Shown here piece after piece: positions 10,338 to 21,358 of a stretch of 24,018 nt of DNA. Below the pieces are notes generated by a model that saw nothing but the letters and a program-made list of their open reading frames with translations, did not search any database and was not told the origin of the DNA. Each line of letters begins with the position of its first letter. Position 1 is the stretch's first letter. The stretch lies in the NCBI GenBank assembly GCA_903772945.1, contig CAICTM010001710.1:1-24018 (forward strand). Direction: 5' to 3'. The translations under genes were made by a program, and so were the position numbers. Source of the stretch: Seminavis robusta. Taxonomy: Eukaryota > Bacillariophyta > Bacillariophyceae > Naviculales > Naviculaceae.

Positions 10338-12970
10338 TTATTGAAGCCTGTCAATGAGGTCTCCTTTTCTCCCGCTAACGGGCAAACCCCTCTCACGAAG
10401 CATCGCCTTGAGCTGCACTACGGTGAGAGATTCAAGCGGGACATTTGCTTCTTCTTCTCCTTCTTCTTCCTCCTCAACCTCCTCCTCGTCTTCATATTCT
10501 TCCTCTTCCTCCTCTTCGTATTCATATTCACCTTCTTCGTCCTCATCGTCGCCCAACTCGACAGCACGATTGTCAGCTTCGACTGCCCCCAAAATCTCAT
10601 CTTCTAGGTCGTCGACATCTTCCTCGTTCCATGACTCCACTGACTCCGCAGTTTCATTGGGGCTCGTTTGTGCGGCAACGCGGTTGCTTGGATCCACAAT
10701 CACAGTCCATTCTGAAGCAAAACACAGTGTCAGCCAGATATTTTTATAACCAAAGCACTCCCAAATGGCAGAGTAGCTTCCTATTGTGCGTACCGTTCAG
10801 CCTGTCATCCACGGATACTGCGAACTGATCCATCAATGCATCTCTAATGTCATCAGCCAAGTCATAGTCTTTCTGGAGCCTGGCAACTTCACGCTGATTG
10901 ACTTGTTCTTGAATGTACTTGATGGCATCTTCATCCAAGGAATGGGGTGATGGCACGTACGCAATGGCATTGGTAACGACATGCCACTCTCGATTTCGAT
11001 CATCCACACGCACATTGAATGTATCTCTTAATTGTTCCCGGATCCGGTCTGCCTTTCCATATTGCTTTGCCATTTGAAAATCGGCCCGCTCATTGATGAG
11101 TTGAGTCACAGTCGCGAGATCTTCGGGTGTGAGTGATCCACCACCACGCTGCGTATATGCACAGGATCCGGAGGACGCCATGTTGCCGCTATCATTGTCT
11201 GTTCCTGGCGGTCCAAAGTTTCCTCCGACGGACCATTGTTTGAGCCTGTCATTAATGATAATATCAAAATCCTCTTCCAGCTCCATTTTGATGTTATCGG
11301 CTGCGCCAAATTTTCGCTGTGAACGCGCCTCATCGCGCTCAATGACCATTTCGGTGACACGTTCTGCATCAATGCCAACCGGTGGTGGTGAAAACGGAGA
11401 CTGCTTGTAGGGTTCCGGTGGTGGTTTGAAGTCATTTCCAATGCTCCACATGTTTTCTCTGTCATCAATGGCGACGTTGTAGTCTGCTGATAGCTCATCT
11501 CTAATTCCGTCTGCAGTAGTAAAGTCTCGCCTGAGCTTTGCTTCCAATCTTTCATCTACCATGCTTTGTATTTTTTGTTGCAACTCGGTGAGAGCCTTAT
11601 CATCGGCCGCGTCCCCAATGATGGAGGCGAGTGGCAAGGAATAGGGTGACATGGAGTATGGCTGCGGAGGTGCTTTAAAATTGCCACCAACAGACCATTG
11701 ACGCTTGCTGCCAATTAAAAATGGACAAAAACAAAACAACAACAAAATCAGTGAGGTGGACGCAAGAGCTTGGAACACACACAAAAAAAGCACTTTTACA
11801 AAGATAAATCACATACCGATCATCAATAAAGACATTGTAGTCCCTTTGCAAGTCGTCTCGAATAGCGTCGGCGATATTGAAAACTCTGTCCTGTTTGGCA
11901 GCCAATCGATCATCAATGAGTTGCTGGATTTGTGTCCTGAGTGAATCTTCAGCCAATTGTGCAGCTTCAGTGCCCATTTCTGCAGCCGCTGCCGGTTCAA
12001 TGAGTGGCAGTGTGTATGGCGACAATTCGTAAGGAGTATTGGCACCTCTCCCGTCGAAACCTCGCTGCCTTTCACCACTGGGGAATGGTTGACCATCCGC
12101 ACGCCATTCCTTGATTCCATCATGCACAAATACCCCTTGACTAGCTAATTCATCTTGGAGGTCATCGGCTTCTCTAAAGTTTCGATTGAGCTTGCATTGC
12201 AAACGTCGACTGATGAGGTCGTGGATACTGGGTTCGGGCAAGGGTGAATCGACCGGGCCGGCATCTGGAGAATACGAGTAATCGTGTCCATTGGGTCCAA
12301 AATTGCGTTCGGGTCTTCCTCCTCGTCCACCGCCGCCACGTCCGCGTCTTGGATCACGATCATTACGTCCTCCGTATCGCTCGCGTCCTCCTCGTCGATC
12401 GTTATTGTACCCACCGTTATTATCATTATCGTTTCGGCCGCCGCCCCACTTACGACCCGAGCCACTGGAGCTACAGCCACTTCGCCAGAGACGATCCTTA
12501 TCCCATACCGAGACTCCATGATCGTCCATAAGTTCATCACGAATGGCATCGGCTTGATCGTAGTTTCCCCGTTTTCGAGCTTGCAATCGTTGCGCAATCA
12601 AACGGTCGACTTGGGCTTCGTCCACGTTGGATTGATCGGCATCCCAGTCCCGCTCGTAGTCGTGACTCGGAAATCCACCACCACCACCACCGCGGGGTTG
12701 TCCTCTCCATTTCCCAAAATCGCCTCCTCCTTGCTGCTCTTGTTGCTGCTGTTGTGGAGGAGAGTCATCTTCAAAGTCACTGGGATCTAATTTTTCCAAC
12801 CAAGCATCGTAGTCGTCTTCTCGACGGTCCGATAAAAACAACAATGATGATCCCGTGGTTTTGGATGTTCCGATTCTGGAGGATCCCACCGAAAACGCTC
12901 CCACGCGGCTGCTAAGAGAAAAAATCAAAAGGCAGAGAAGCAGGAAACTCCTTGTCTTCAGATCCGCCAT
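10338..12970 (-). CDS. Plastid-targeted protein with seven CysRS-like helical repeats, RGG stretch and C-terminal SAP domain (three exons, 813 aa)
   Basis: Exons are 12970-11817, 11707-10794 and 10711-10338; the 109 and 82-bp introns (GTATGT, GTACGC) keep phase. The start is in CCATGG context. Residues 1-25 are a signal peptide ending VGA|FSVG, the diatom ASAFAP-like plastid signature. Seven units of about 47 residues share the pattern R..A.....(F/Y)..AD.IRDEL....V.(I/V)DD...W, at about 117-163, 247-293, 346-390, 427-475, 500-545, 581-628 and 646-692. This pattern resembles the C-terminal helical motif of cysteinyl-tRNA synthetase, but no catalytic domain is present. An Arg/Gly-rich region (about 176-222), an acidic Glu/Asp/Tyr tract (about 744-777) and a SAP motif (about 780-813: LTVVQLKAMLRERGLPVSG) complete it. 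SAP domains bind DNA or RNA and RGG boxes bind RNA, so I infer a nucleic-acid-binding protein of the plastid, perhaps of nucleoids or RNA handling. The exact function is unknown. Confidence 0.85.
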
Positions 12971-14978
12971 GGTCTATCTTTTATCCACAACCAAAATTTA
13001 GAAAAACAACTGCAATAGATTTCTCAAAGAAAATAATATTGGATCCAGAAAACTAAATAAATGATACCCAAAATAAATGATACCCTTTTGCCTTTTGGTT
13101 GGTTGCTCGGCTTCGGCAGATCTTTGTTGACATCATGCAGTGAACTGATGTCAGTTTCTTGATGGTTCAGTCACTGGTAATGAGCCTTTATTGTTAGTAG
13201 AAGGGAATCAAGTGGGAATGATAAGTCCCTAAAATCAAGCATGCCAGCAGGGTGGATTGATCATTCAAGCTAGCAAGCGAGATGGGCCCATATCTGACTG
13301 GCCAGGAAGGGACATGGTGTTGAACCTGCATTTGGTTCTGGAGTTGATCCTTGAGTGGGGCATAGCTAGCTAGACCAGAATGGATCCTGGAGTTGGAGGG
13401 GAGTTAGTCGAATGCATACATGGTGTACGGCCCTCGGGTATTGTGCATCTTTCCTGAACGGTAGATCCAATACAATACTGCGCACAGATTCTCCTGACTA
13501 TTATAATCACATGAAGCAAGTCAACTACTGTACATGTACTATCTCGTGACACAGCATTGCAATCCCAAAAGTCTCTGCAGAATGAGATGTATACGCAAGT
13601 GATCAGCAATAATACAAAAGAAGGCAAGAAGAGGAAAAGGCTGACAATGCTGCCAGAATGACTCAACTCATTCGTCCTGCCTGCTGATGAAGGGCGGAGA
13701 GACAAGGATTGGCAAATTGAGGAGAGCCAAGGACAGTGCATGAAACAGGATCACATGATAGTAAATTGATGTAAACTGTTTCCCTTCTCCTCCATCAACA
13801 GACGACACACATTTTCCCACTCGACGCTGCATCAATCATCCTCTATTATTATTTTGTCGGAACAAGTAGGATTGGAAAATACTCCGCAAGGGAACGGCGT
13901 TGCGCACACTGCAAGCTGTAGCTTCATTCATCGTACCGGATTGCTCGTAATAAGGTACGGTATCAGTTCGAGACACAAGATCAGCGATAAGTTATAGCCT
14001 ATCCCTTTCAAAACCAACTTCAGTACGGTACTGTGGACTGAAGCGTACCGGTAGACAAAAGGAACAATGAAGTCGTCCATGCAGAGGACTGGTGGCTTTG
14101 ATACACTTGTAATAACCAGGCAGGGAGTATCTTTTCCAACCTTCGTGGCATTGGTCCCAACCAACAACCTGTTTGTTTGCTTCCTCCATTTTGGGTAGTG
14201 CACTCTTCAATAAACAAGCTCACAGATGGTTTACCATACAAATTGGTCCATATGAAAGCTTTCGTAGTGCTGGCATTAGTTGCACAGCCAGAATAACAAA
14301 ACTCATCTTTCCAATCGTCTCCTACTAGAAGAAAGACGGGTCGAAGGAAGAATACTTCACAAAAAGACTGAGATCAAACGTAGGATTATCGTTTTCGGCA
14401 AAAAGTTTGGAAGGCAATGCCGATACCGATACGAGCCAAAACACTGCAGCAAGCAATTGACCAAATCATAAGCCATGTGTTCTTGCGTCTCCCCTCATGA
14501 TGATCTCTTCAGCTCGCCAAACATCAACATACTACTACATGTAGATAGCTTCTCTATTCTCAACTCCCTAATAATTTTAAAATAAATCTACATACATCTC
14601 TCCAACTTGGAGGAGCTTGGAGTGATGCCAAGTATCACAGGTGGTTTTGAATAACCTCATCAAAGACCTCGATAAACGTGGAAGCGGTACCAGAACAGGG
14701 TACCGGTACGAACCGGTTCCTATCTTGTTCGGCGATTTTACGGGCTTACCTCCCGCAAGCATGCCAGTAACGATTGCAAGGATTCTCACAATGATCCGGC
14801 AAAAAATGGCAACAGATTTCTCGCCAAAACCGGAAAAGAGCGCACCAAACCTCAGGAAAGGATCGCAACACAAAAGGCAAGGCTGCAACACCAAAGGGCA
14901 ACCTAGCTAGTTCTTACTATCGAATCGCTACTAGCTACCCTAGTTCACGCACATCCTTTCACTTGAATTGTCAAAACC
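12971..14978. other. Gene-free stretch between two divergent genes
   Basis: This 2-kb spacer separates the divergently oriented SAP-repeat gene (minus) and the secreted-repeat gene (plus), so both promoters should lie in it. I see TACCGGTA at 14046 and 14701, CTAGCTAG at 13366 and 14903, and a duplicated AAATAAATGATACCC near 13055-13085. A minus-strand frame at 13370-13741 (123 codons) lacks recognisable motifs. No RNA gene was recognised. Confidence 0.5.
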
Positions 14979-15755
14979 ATGATGCTTCGAACATCCCTTG
15001 TGATTGTGCTCCTCGCAGCATGGATTGTACCTCATACCGATGCCACCATTCGAGGGGGCCAAGAGGCGCAGAACAAGAGGGAAGCTGTGTCAAGGAATGC
15101 CCGCCATTTGATGAAGGACAATAACAAGAAGAACAATGGAGCAAACTCTGCTACTGGAGGAACTTCTAGTTTCTGGGTTACACCAGGCGCAACTCAGGGA
15201 GGAGCAGCTCCGGATTTGAGCTCTGCATCGGTAGGAAGCGTCGTTGTTCATCATAGCAATGGCCAATCAGATCGAACCGAGCCAGGAACATCATCGTCGG
15301 CCATTAATGTAAATCCTCCATCAGTGACTGGATCAACCACAACGTCAACGACAACGACAGCTACAACGACCGCAGTGACAACCGGGAACAGCTGGGGTTA
15401 TCCCAACGTTCCAGGTGTAGGAGCCAATGGCAGCGAACTTGGAAGTCCCAGCATTGGCGGCGTACAAGTCGTAGGACCCGATGGGACTGTCACTCAATCG
15501 ATTGGCAACACGGATCGTGTGGACCCATCTGCTCAGGCGTCGACGAATACCATTGCCGTCGCTCCAAATAATGGCGACAAGGGAAAGGGAAAGGGCAAAG
15601 ACAAGAACAAAAATAAAAACCAAAACAGCCGCGAGGGAAGTTCCGACAGTGCCTCCTTTTGGGTAACACCAGTCAACCCAGGACTCGGTCAAGCTGCTCC
15701 CGATCTATCATCTGCGTCTGTCAATTCCGTCACTGTAACTTCACGCACCCCTTAG
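14979..15755 (+). CDS. Secreted repeat protein with Trp/Pro repeats, Thr tract and Lys-rich tract (258 aa)
   Basis: An intronless frame starting at the first of two adjacent ATGs (AACCATGATG). Residues 1-22 are a clear signal peptide (hydrophobic LVIVLLAAWIV, probable cut after TDA), so the protein enters the secretory route. The mature part carries two closely similar repeats, at about 63-90 (SSFWVTPGATQGGAAPDLSS...) and 225-253 (ASFWVTPVNPGLGQAAPDLS...), both followed by ASV.SV.V. A weaker third copy at about 137-165 begins SWGYPNVPGVGAN. Between them lie a Thr-rich tract (119-135) and a KGKGKGKDKNKNKN stretch (201-214). There is no Phe at the cleavage site, so plastid import is unlikely. 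Lys-rich, Ser/Thr-rich secreted diatom proteins are often wall or extracellular components (the silaffin type is one example), but I do not recognise this family and do not assign that function. Composition and signal peptide make a real gene likely. Confidence 0.75.
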   Translation: MMLRTSLVIVLLAAWIVPHTDATIRGGQEAQNKREAVSRNARHLMKDNNKKNNGANSATGGTSSFWVTPGATQGGAAPDLSSASVGSVVVHHSNGQSDRTEPGTSSSAINVNPPSVTGSTTTSTTTTATTTAVTTGNSWGYPNVPGVGANGSELGSPSIGGVQVVGPDGTVTQSIGNTDRVDPSAQASTNTIAVAPNNGDKGKGKGKDKNKNKNQNSREGSSDSASFWVTPVNPGLGQAAPDLSSASVNSVTVTSRTP

Positions 15756-18700
15756 AGGAGAACGAACAACAAGAGTAGGGATTGTCTTTCCTGATTGTTT
15801 TGCGAGCACAGCTAGTATGAACGAGGGTGTTTATAGAAATGGTCATGAGCAGATCAAGCGATTTGCTTGTATTCTTGCTTGCGACCTGCGGGGGACAACA
15901 CCCGACACTACCTAGCCCAGCCAGCCATGAACGAAACGCAGCCAATAATGATGCTACTTTTTCTTTGGTAGAGGGAGGAAGAAAAAGTATGTATCTATGT
16001 CATTAGAAAGAAAAGAAGAGAAGAGAAAGCAAAGCAAACAACGGAATACCCAAGAGCCAAGGAAGCAAGAACCAAGAATAAAATAAATAATAGAAAGGAG
16101 TATTCAATTCTACTCATAGCTATTCATAGTTTGTCAACGACGTCGGTTCTGCTGGCTGTCAGAGCCATTGTAACCCAGGAAGGGAACTACGTAACTTACT
16201 CGGCAGCCTTGAGGAAGTCAACCTCGGTTGTGGTCTGAGACGGATCGGCAAGCAAGGCCGGTCGAGCAGCACGGTTTTGTACTCGTATTTGTTTGGTGGT
16301 GCCCGCCACAGTGATGATCCTTGTGAGGGAACTTTTAGATGGAACCAGTTGAAATGGCCGAACTACAAGGGTGAAAAGGATTCTCCTCGTTGCATCATCA
16401 ATCGTCAGGCTGCCAGGCTGCCATAGTAACTGTAGCTTCACGTTTTCATGGCTGGTTTGCTTTGTTAATCAGCTGTGCAGTCAAAGGGTGTTTGGGTGCC
16501 CGTGCGCAAGGCAGGACAGGAATCAACGCTTGGCCGAAGCTTTATTATTACTAAAAGGCTGAAGCTGGCCTGCGGCTGTGCTCTCCCACCAGTCTTGGCA
16601 TTGACCAATGCGTTTTCGCTCCGTAGCTTTTTGTTTGTCTCTTGCAGCCCGCTTGCTTGGGGAGCATCTCTTCTCACCTTCAGCCCCAATGACACGAGAT
16701 ACAGTCGTACATGATGTATGAAGTAACTCTACTTTTGGGAATAAAACTCTCCTTGTTTCGAAGGAATGATTGTTTGTGCTTCTCAATAGAATCTTTGAAG
16801 CAATGACACCGTCAGCGCTGCGCGTTGGAAGCGAACATGCGTTGAGTTGCTGCCTACGGCAGTTCTGGGTAGCCTTTTGTGGCAGACTGCCTGGCTCACT
16901 GTGATAGGTTGTAAAGGCTTTCGAGGCAAAAAGAGTAGCCGTTGATGAATCCCTTCTTTGCTTTATCCTCCGCATTTTTCTTTGGAGCATTCTGACTCTG
17001 GGGCAATTTCCCACTACTTGCCGAAAGAAGGTTGGGAAAGCCATCTACAGCCAATGTCTACCAAACCAGCTTTCAATATCAAACCAACTGACATGAACTA
17101 CGGTGCCGTCTCTCTGAGCTCATTGCGTCAGCCAGCTAGCTAGCTTACTGCTTGCTACTTGCTGGCAAGGAAACAAGGCAGCATTACTTGCAGGCAGCCA
17201 AGGCAGCTGTTAATACTCGTGCTGTCTAGCACTAGCTAGCTAGAGAGTGCGGGTGACGCCGCCGTACCTACTAGTACCGGTACCGGTAGCAACAGCCATC
17301 CCAACGCAAGCTGGCACATTCTCTACTGAGTAGATCAGTACCTGGCACCGGTAGTGGCCAAGAGGGCTCAATTAAGGGCTCCCATCCACCTTCCGATTCC
17401 ATTCCCAGTTCCTTTCTGTTGTTGCTTTTCACTCTTCGCTCGAAAAAATTCTTTCTCCTGTTTCTCTCGGCAATTTGGTTGCGTCATCCAACTCTCCCGC
17501 TACGGACCAGCTGTACTCGATTATCGGGCAACCGAAACATACTTACTTGCAAAAAGTGTTTAGATTAGATGCTGGGATGAATGATCAATCAATCCTAGCT
17601 AGACGTTGTGGGTTGTGGGTTTTATTGGTCAGAAGCAGCCATCCTTCTGCTCCTACAGGTATTATGGCTACCGGTAGCCCTGAAAATAAAAGGACATAAA
17701 TACTATTGCTGTAAGATGAGACTTGCACTACCGGTATGCAAGATGAAGCACAGAAGCGAAGGCCCAAAGACTGTTTAGGCGAAGCGAAAGCGTAGCAGCT
17801 TGACCATCGAGCATCTAGAGCAAGTAGAGCAAGCAGATACTTCATGTAGACTACAGTAGTCGGGCTAGTATCCGCTTCCCCAAGTCTTTAGAATAGAGTA
17901 GTCTAGCTAGAGCTAGAGCTGTAGCTAGTCACCGACCGGTACATGTACTGCAGCTAAGTGGCGAAGTAGTTACATCTACCGTCTACTGTGGCGGTACCTA
18001 CCGGTATCGCATGAACACCTTCGCAGATTCGCAGATTCGACTCGACTCGTCGCTCAGGCGGCATGCCCTTGGGATTCTTTCGTTTGCATCAAGTCAGGTG
18101 GAAAGGCTGTGAAAAGGCATGGCAAAACTTCAGAAGCTTGCTAGGGATTTATTGGAGTTGGCTTTTATTAACTGCTGCCCTTAATTCATGGAGAGGTTTG
18201 GGGCCACGATCAGCTCAGAGTTTGAATCTGTCCATGAAAAGGAGGCAAAAGTCCCACTTCTCTTAAAGAATCTGATCTACACGGTACTAAGGTTCTGGAT
18301 TCCATCACTGACGTTCTGTACCGTGCAGTTCCCTTCTGAAGACAATGGTTACTAGCGCAGGCAAGTTTCCTTGCCGGAGCTTTGATTGTTTAATAATTGG
18401 ACTCCAGACTATTGGCTGGTTGAATGAATGATTCCGGTGACGCAAGTTTCTTTACCCCAGTTCTCATGGACGCTTCTGGCTCGCTGGTACTGGAAACCTC
18501 TTGCGGCATTATTGGCGGTTGCATGTAGACGGAAGCTCAAGTCAGTTGTTCTCTTTCGGTACTCGGAATCTATCTGAGAACAGGTAGCAGTCCACGAAAG
18601 CCTTGAGGCTGCTGCTGGCAGTCCATGAAAGTCTTCAAGCTGTCTACGCTACCGGTACGACGATGTCAGTGACAGTTTGTACATGTACATTGTACTGGCT

Positions 18701-19363
18701 CACCGCTGCTCTTTATCCTATTTCAACGGATGAATTATGGGTCGACCACGTTGCATTGAGGCCCGGAACAGTGTGTCACTGCTGACCACCAGAGGCCTTG
18801 CAATTGGCGTCGCACTTATTGAGCTCTTATTGTCGACCTCTGGCGACAGTCGAGAGAGTACCGAGTTACGAGTACAATAGTCAAATAAATAGTCTGCGGT
18901 CTGAGAGCTCGTTGATACCGTGGGTTTTTAAAGTTCGCGGGACACCTTGTGACTTTTAGCTTTTCTCTGAAGCTTTTGGGAAGTTTGTTTGTAGTATAGA
19001 AGAAGAGTACTTTGTATGAGGCAAATAGAACACGGCAAACTTCGAAATGTCCCGTGAAAGTTCATGTGTGTATCTGACCTTTGCTGAAACAATCCGAAGT
19101 GGTGAGTGGTGAGATGATGGAAGCGAAGTTGCGCTTCTTCTGAAAGGATTCAAGGAATCTCAAATCGCTATTCGTCGCCTGCGCTCAGTACAGGAGGTTT
19201 TGAGCTTGCTTCTGGTTTTATTATTTTCCAAGACACCGGCCGACTTTGCGGTTTTCCAATATAATCGATGGCCAAGCATTCTTCTTTCCAGAGAGTTTAT
19301 TTTGATTTCACTCGTAGACTGCTGTATTGCACAGAACAGACTACTAGCTAGTAGAAAAGCACC
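15756..19363. other. Long gene-free stretch upstream of HSF gene 2
   Basis: About 3.6 kb with no gene I can support. It includes the 3' region of the secreted protein gene and the promoter of HSF gene 2. The palindromic octamers are densest here: TACCGGTA at 17275, 17281, 17669, 17729, 17999 and 18650; CTAGCTAG at 17136, 17232, 17236, 17595, 17903 and, 13 bases before the HSF gene 2 start, 19344. Minus-strand frames at 16523-17044 (173 codons, basic N-terminus) and 16196-16441 (81 codons, ending at a GTAAGT) are unassigned. Confidence 0.5.
17232..17288. repeat. Cluster of CTAGCTAG and TACCGGTA palindromes
   Basis: CTAGCTAGCTAG at 17232-17243 is followed 32 bases later by ACTAGTACCGGTACCGGTA, which holds two overlapping TACCGGTA octamers at 17275 and 17281. 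This is the tightest association of the two palindromes in the window. Confidence 0.8.
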
Positions 19364-21358
19364 ATGGCTCACCAAAACGCAACAACGGCTCCTCCACACC
19401 CTTGCTCCTCTACGTGGCCCTCTCCTCTGGCCATGGCGCCTCCTCATGTCCCGGTGGTTCCGGCACCCGCCCTTCAGCGTTCGTATCAGATTCCTGGCTA
19501 CAACGACTTTGCCGAGGTCCGGTTGGACATGGAAGACGAGTCGATTGCCAGTCTCTTGGCCGCCACTCCTCTTCAGTTGGCGCAGCGCTGCAAGTCCTCT
19601 GATCTCGTCTTTCCGCAGAAGATTCACATGCTGCTCACCGCTTCTGAGCGAGATCCGGAGCTTCAGAGGTGAGCTACTTACCTGGTGGTCTACTCAAGAC
19701 TGGCCTAAGTCATCCTCACGACTGCTAGCTCGACTCACTCCTCGCTTGTACTTCTATCGCTATCACTTATCACTTCGCGCAGTATCGTCTCCTGGAAGGT
19801 CCATGGCCGGGCCTTTGCCGTTCACGACCGCAAGCGCTTCCTCAAGGAGGTCCTGCCAGAGTAAGTGCCTTCAAGCAATGCTACCTCTAGCTGGCTAGTA
19901 GGAAGGAGCTTCACTGAAGCTTAAGTCTCTCATCTTCTTCTTTTCATCCTTCTATTGCTGTACTGGTACTGTACGTGTGCACAGATGGTTCCTTCAGTCT
20001 CGCTTTGAGAGTTTCCAAAGGCAGCTTAACTTGTATGGCTTCAAGCGGATCACTACTGGGCCTGACAGAGGAGGTAAGCTATTGTACCCTCACGGTACTA
20101 GTAGCTAGTATCTGAAAGCTTGCTTACTCATCTATCTTGCTTTCGCTACGCCGCCTGGCTGCACTCTTAGCCTGCTACCATGAGCTGTTCCTCCGTCAAA
20201 AGCCTCTCTTAGCCACCCGCATCCAACGCATCAGGGTAAGACCACACAGCTGCCTCTGGTTGTGCTTCCTTAGCTGCAGTGATCACATCCATCCATCTCA
20301 CCGCAGCTTATCTATCCATCTATCTATCTATCCTTTCGTCGCCTTCACAGTTGAAAGGCAAGGGCCCTCGAAAGCCTGCTAAACCAGAGAACGAACCAAA
20401 CTTCTACAGAATGACGCTTCTACCTACCCACGAAATGGTGGCAAAGAGACAAACGTGCAATAACATGTACTATGCTGCATCGGTGGCGCCACCCGTAGCT
20501 CAAGACACATCTCCAATCACTCCTCAACTGAGCAGCACTGCCTTCACGACGAATCCTACTACTAGATCAAGTTTGGCTCTTCCAGGTCCCCCACTGCCCC
20601 ATCTTATGCCAAAGCCGGCCAGCGGCATGGCACAAGCTGTTCGAGCCAATCCCAATGGACTATGTGCCATGATGCTCAGACCCGTCACAAGGAACGTCGA
20701 AACGGCGCAGGCGGTGGCGCCTCCTCAAGATGTCGTCGTTCCATACAAGGCCATCTCCTACATGTACAATACTACTGCTCCTCCTCCGCCTGCTCCTCCA
20801 AGTAACACTACCCGGATGGTCCACCCCCAAGGTGCCGCCACCACACTGGCAATGTACCAGCCATACACATCGGCTGTTACTGCGGCTCAGGCGGCTGTTA
20901 TTAGTCATCCTCCGTCCCCCGTGACTTCTCCAGCCGCCCCTGCTGCACAGTGTGTCCCCTTTCCCATGATTCACAATCCCTTGCGAGCACCTCCCGCTAC
21001 TACCAGACGGGTCTCTTCCGTCTGCAGTACCGGTAGCCCCAAGCCACTTCCCGCTGCTGCCACTCAGCTGCAGCTTGCCCCTCAAGCAAATAATGCACCA
21101 GCGGCACAACAGCTGGTGCCAAGGTGTGTCTCCCAAAACACTCTCGAGGGCACCTCTGGTGGTCAACCTATCCAAGCCAATGATCCAGTGGCGGCGGCAC
21201 GTGCTGCTTTCCTCGCTGAGACCACAGAGCAAACCATGGTGGCTCCTGCTGCCTCCGACTACAAGGAAGGAGCGGAGGAAACACAAGGAGGAGGAGACGA
21301 TGATGATTTTGCACACGATGATTTTGCACACATTCTCTTTGAATTGGCCAATAGCTAA
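19364..21358 (+). CDS. HSF-type transcription factor 2 (five exons, 514 aa)
   Basis: Exons are 19364-19668, 19783-19860, 19985-20073, 20171-20235 and 20351-21358; all four introns (97-124 bp) are GT-AG and the phases close to one frame. The start is CACCATGG. The HSF DNA-binding domain spans about 82-182: VFPQKIHMLLTASERD, IVSWKVHGRAFAVHDRKRF, then WFLQSRFESFQRQLNLYGFK, and CYHELFLRQKPLLATRIQRI. It is followed by a basic KGKGPRKPAKP and NEPNFYRM (193-200). The rest is Pro/Ala/Thr/Gln-rich and ends in an acidic segment with a duplicated DDFAH and then ILFELANS, which looks like an AHA-type activation motif. It is a predicted nuclear DNA-binding transcription factor. Cys replaces the first aromatic of the usual AYYHELF. 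It shares an intron site with HSF gene 1. Intron 4 carries a short ATCT microsatellite. Confidence 0.92.
20311..20334. repeat. ATCT/ATCC microsatellite in intron 4 of HSF gene 2
   Basis: A short run of TATC/CATC tetranucleotides immediately before the splice acceptor of intron 4. It adds to the pyrimidine content near the acceptor. Confidence 0.6.

Noticed and set aside
10278..10828. Plus-strand Ser-rich, Phe/Leu-rich and Pro/Leu-rich frames
   Set aside because: They are the complement of the Glu/Asp tract and intron 2 of the SAP-repeat gene.
13921..14060. Possible tRNA suggested by an AGTTCGAGAC-like segment
   Set aside because: No acceptor or anticodon stem can be formed around it.
16523..17044. 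Minus-strand 173-codon frame with basic N-terminus
   Set aside because: Longest orphan frame in the spacers, but composition is irregular, no motif is visible and I could not splice it to the neighbouring frame without a stop. A transcript would change this.
17585..17845. Minus-strand 86-codon frame beginning MKYLLALLALDA with an AFASP motif that resembles a plastid address
   Set aside because: It spans palindrome-rich spacer DNA (one TACCGGTA inside), and what follows the apparent signal has no recognisable domain, so chance is likelier.
18961..18985. Possible heat-shock element before HSF gene 2
   Set aside because: The TTC and GAA triplets are spaced by three bases, not the two required by the nTTCnnGAAn rule.
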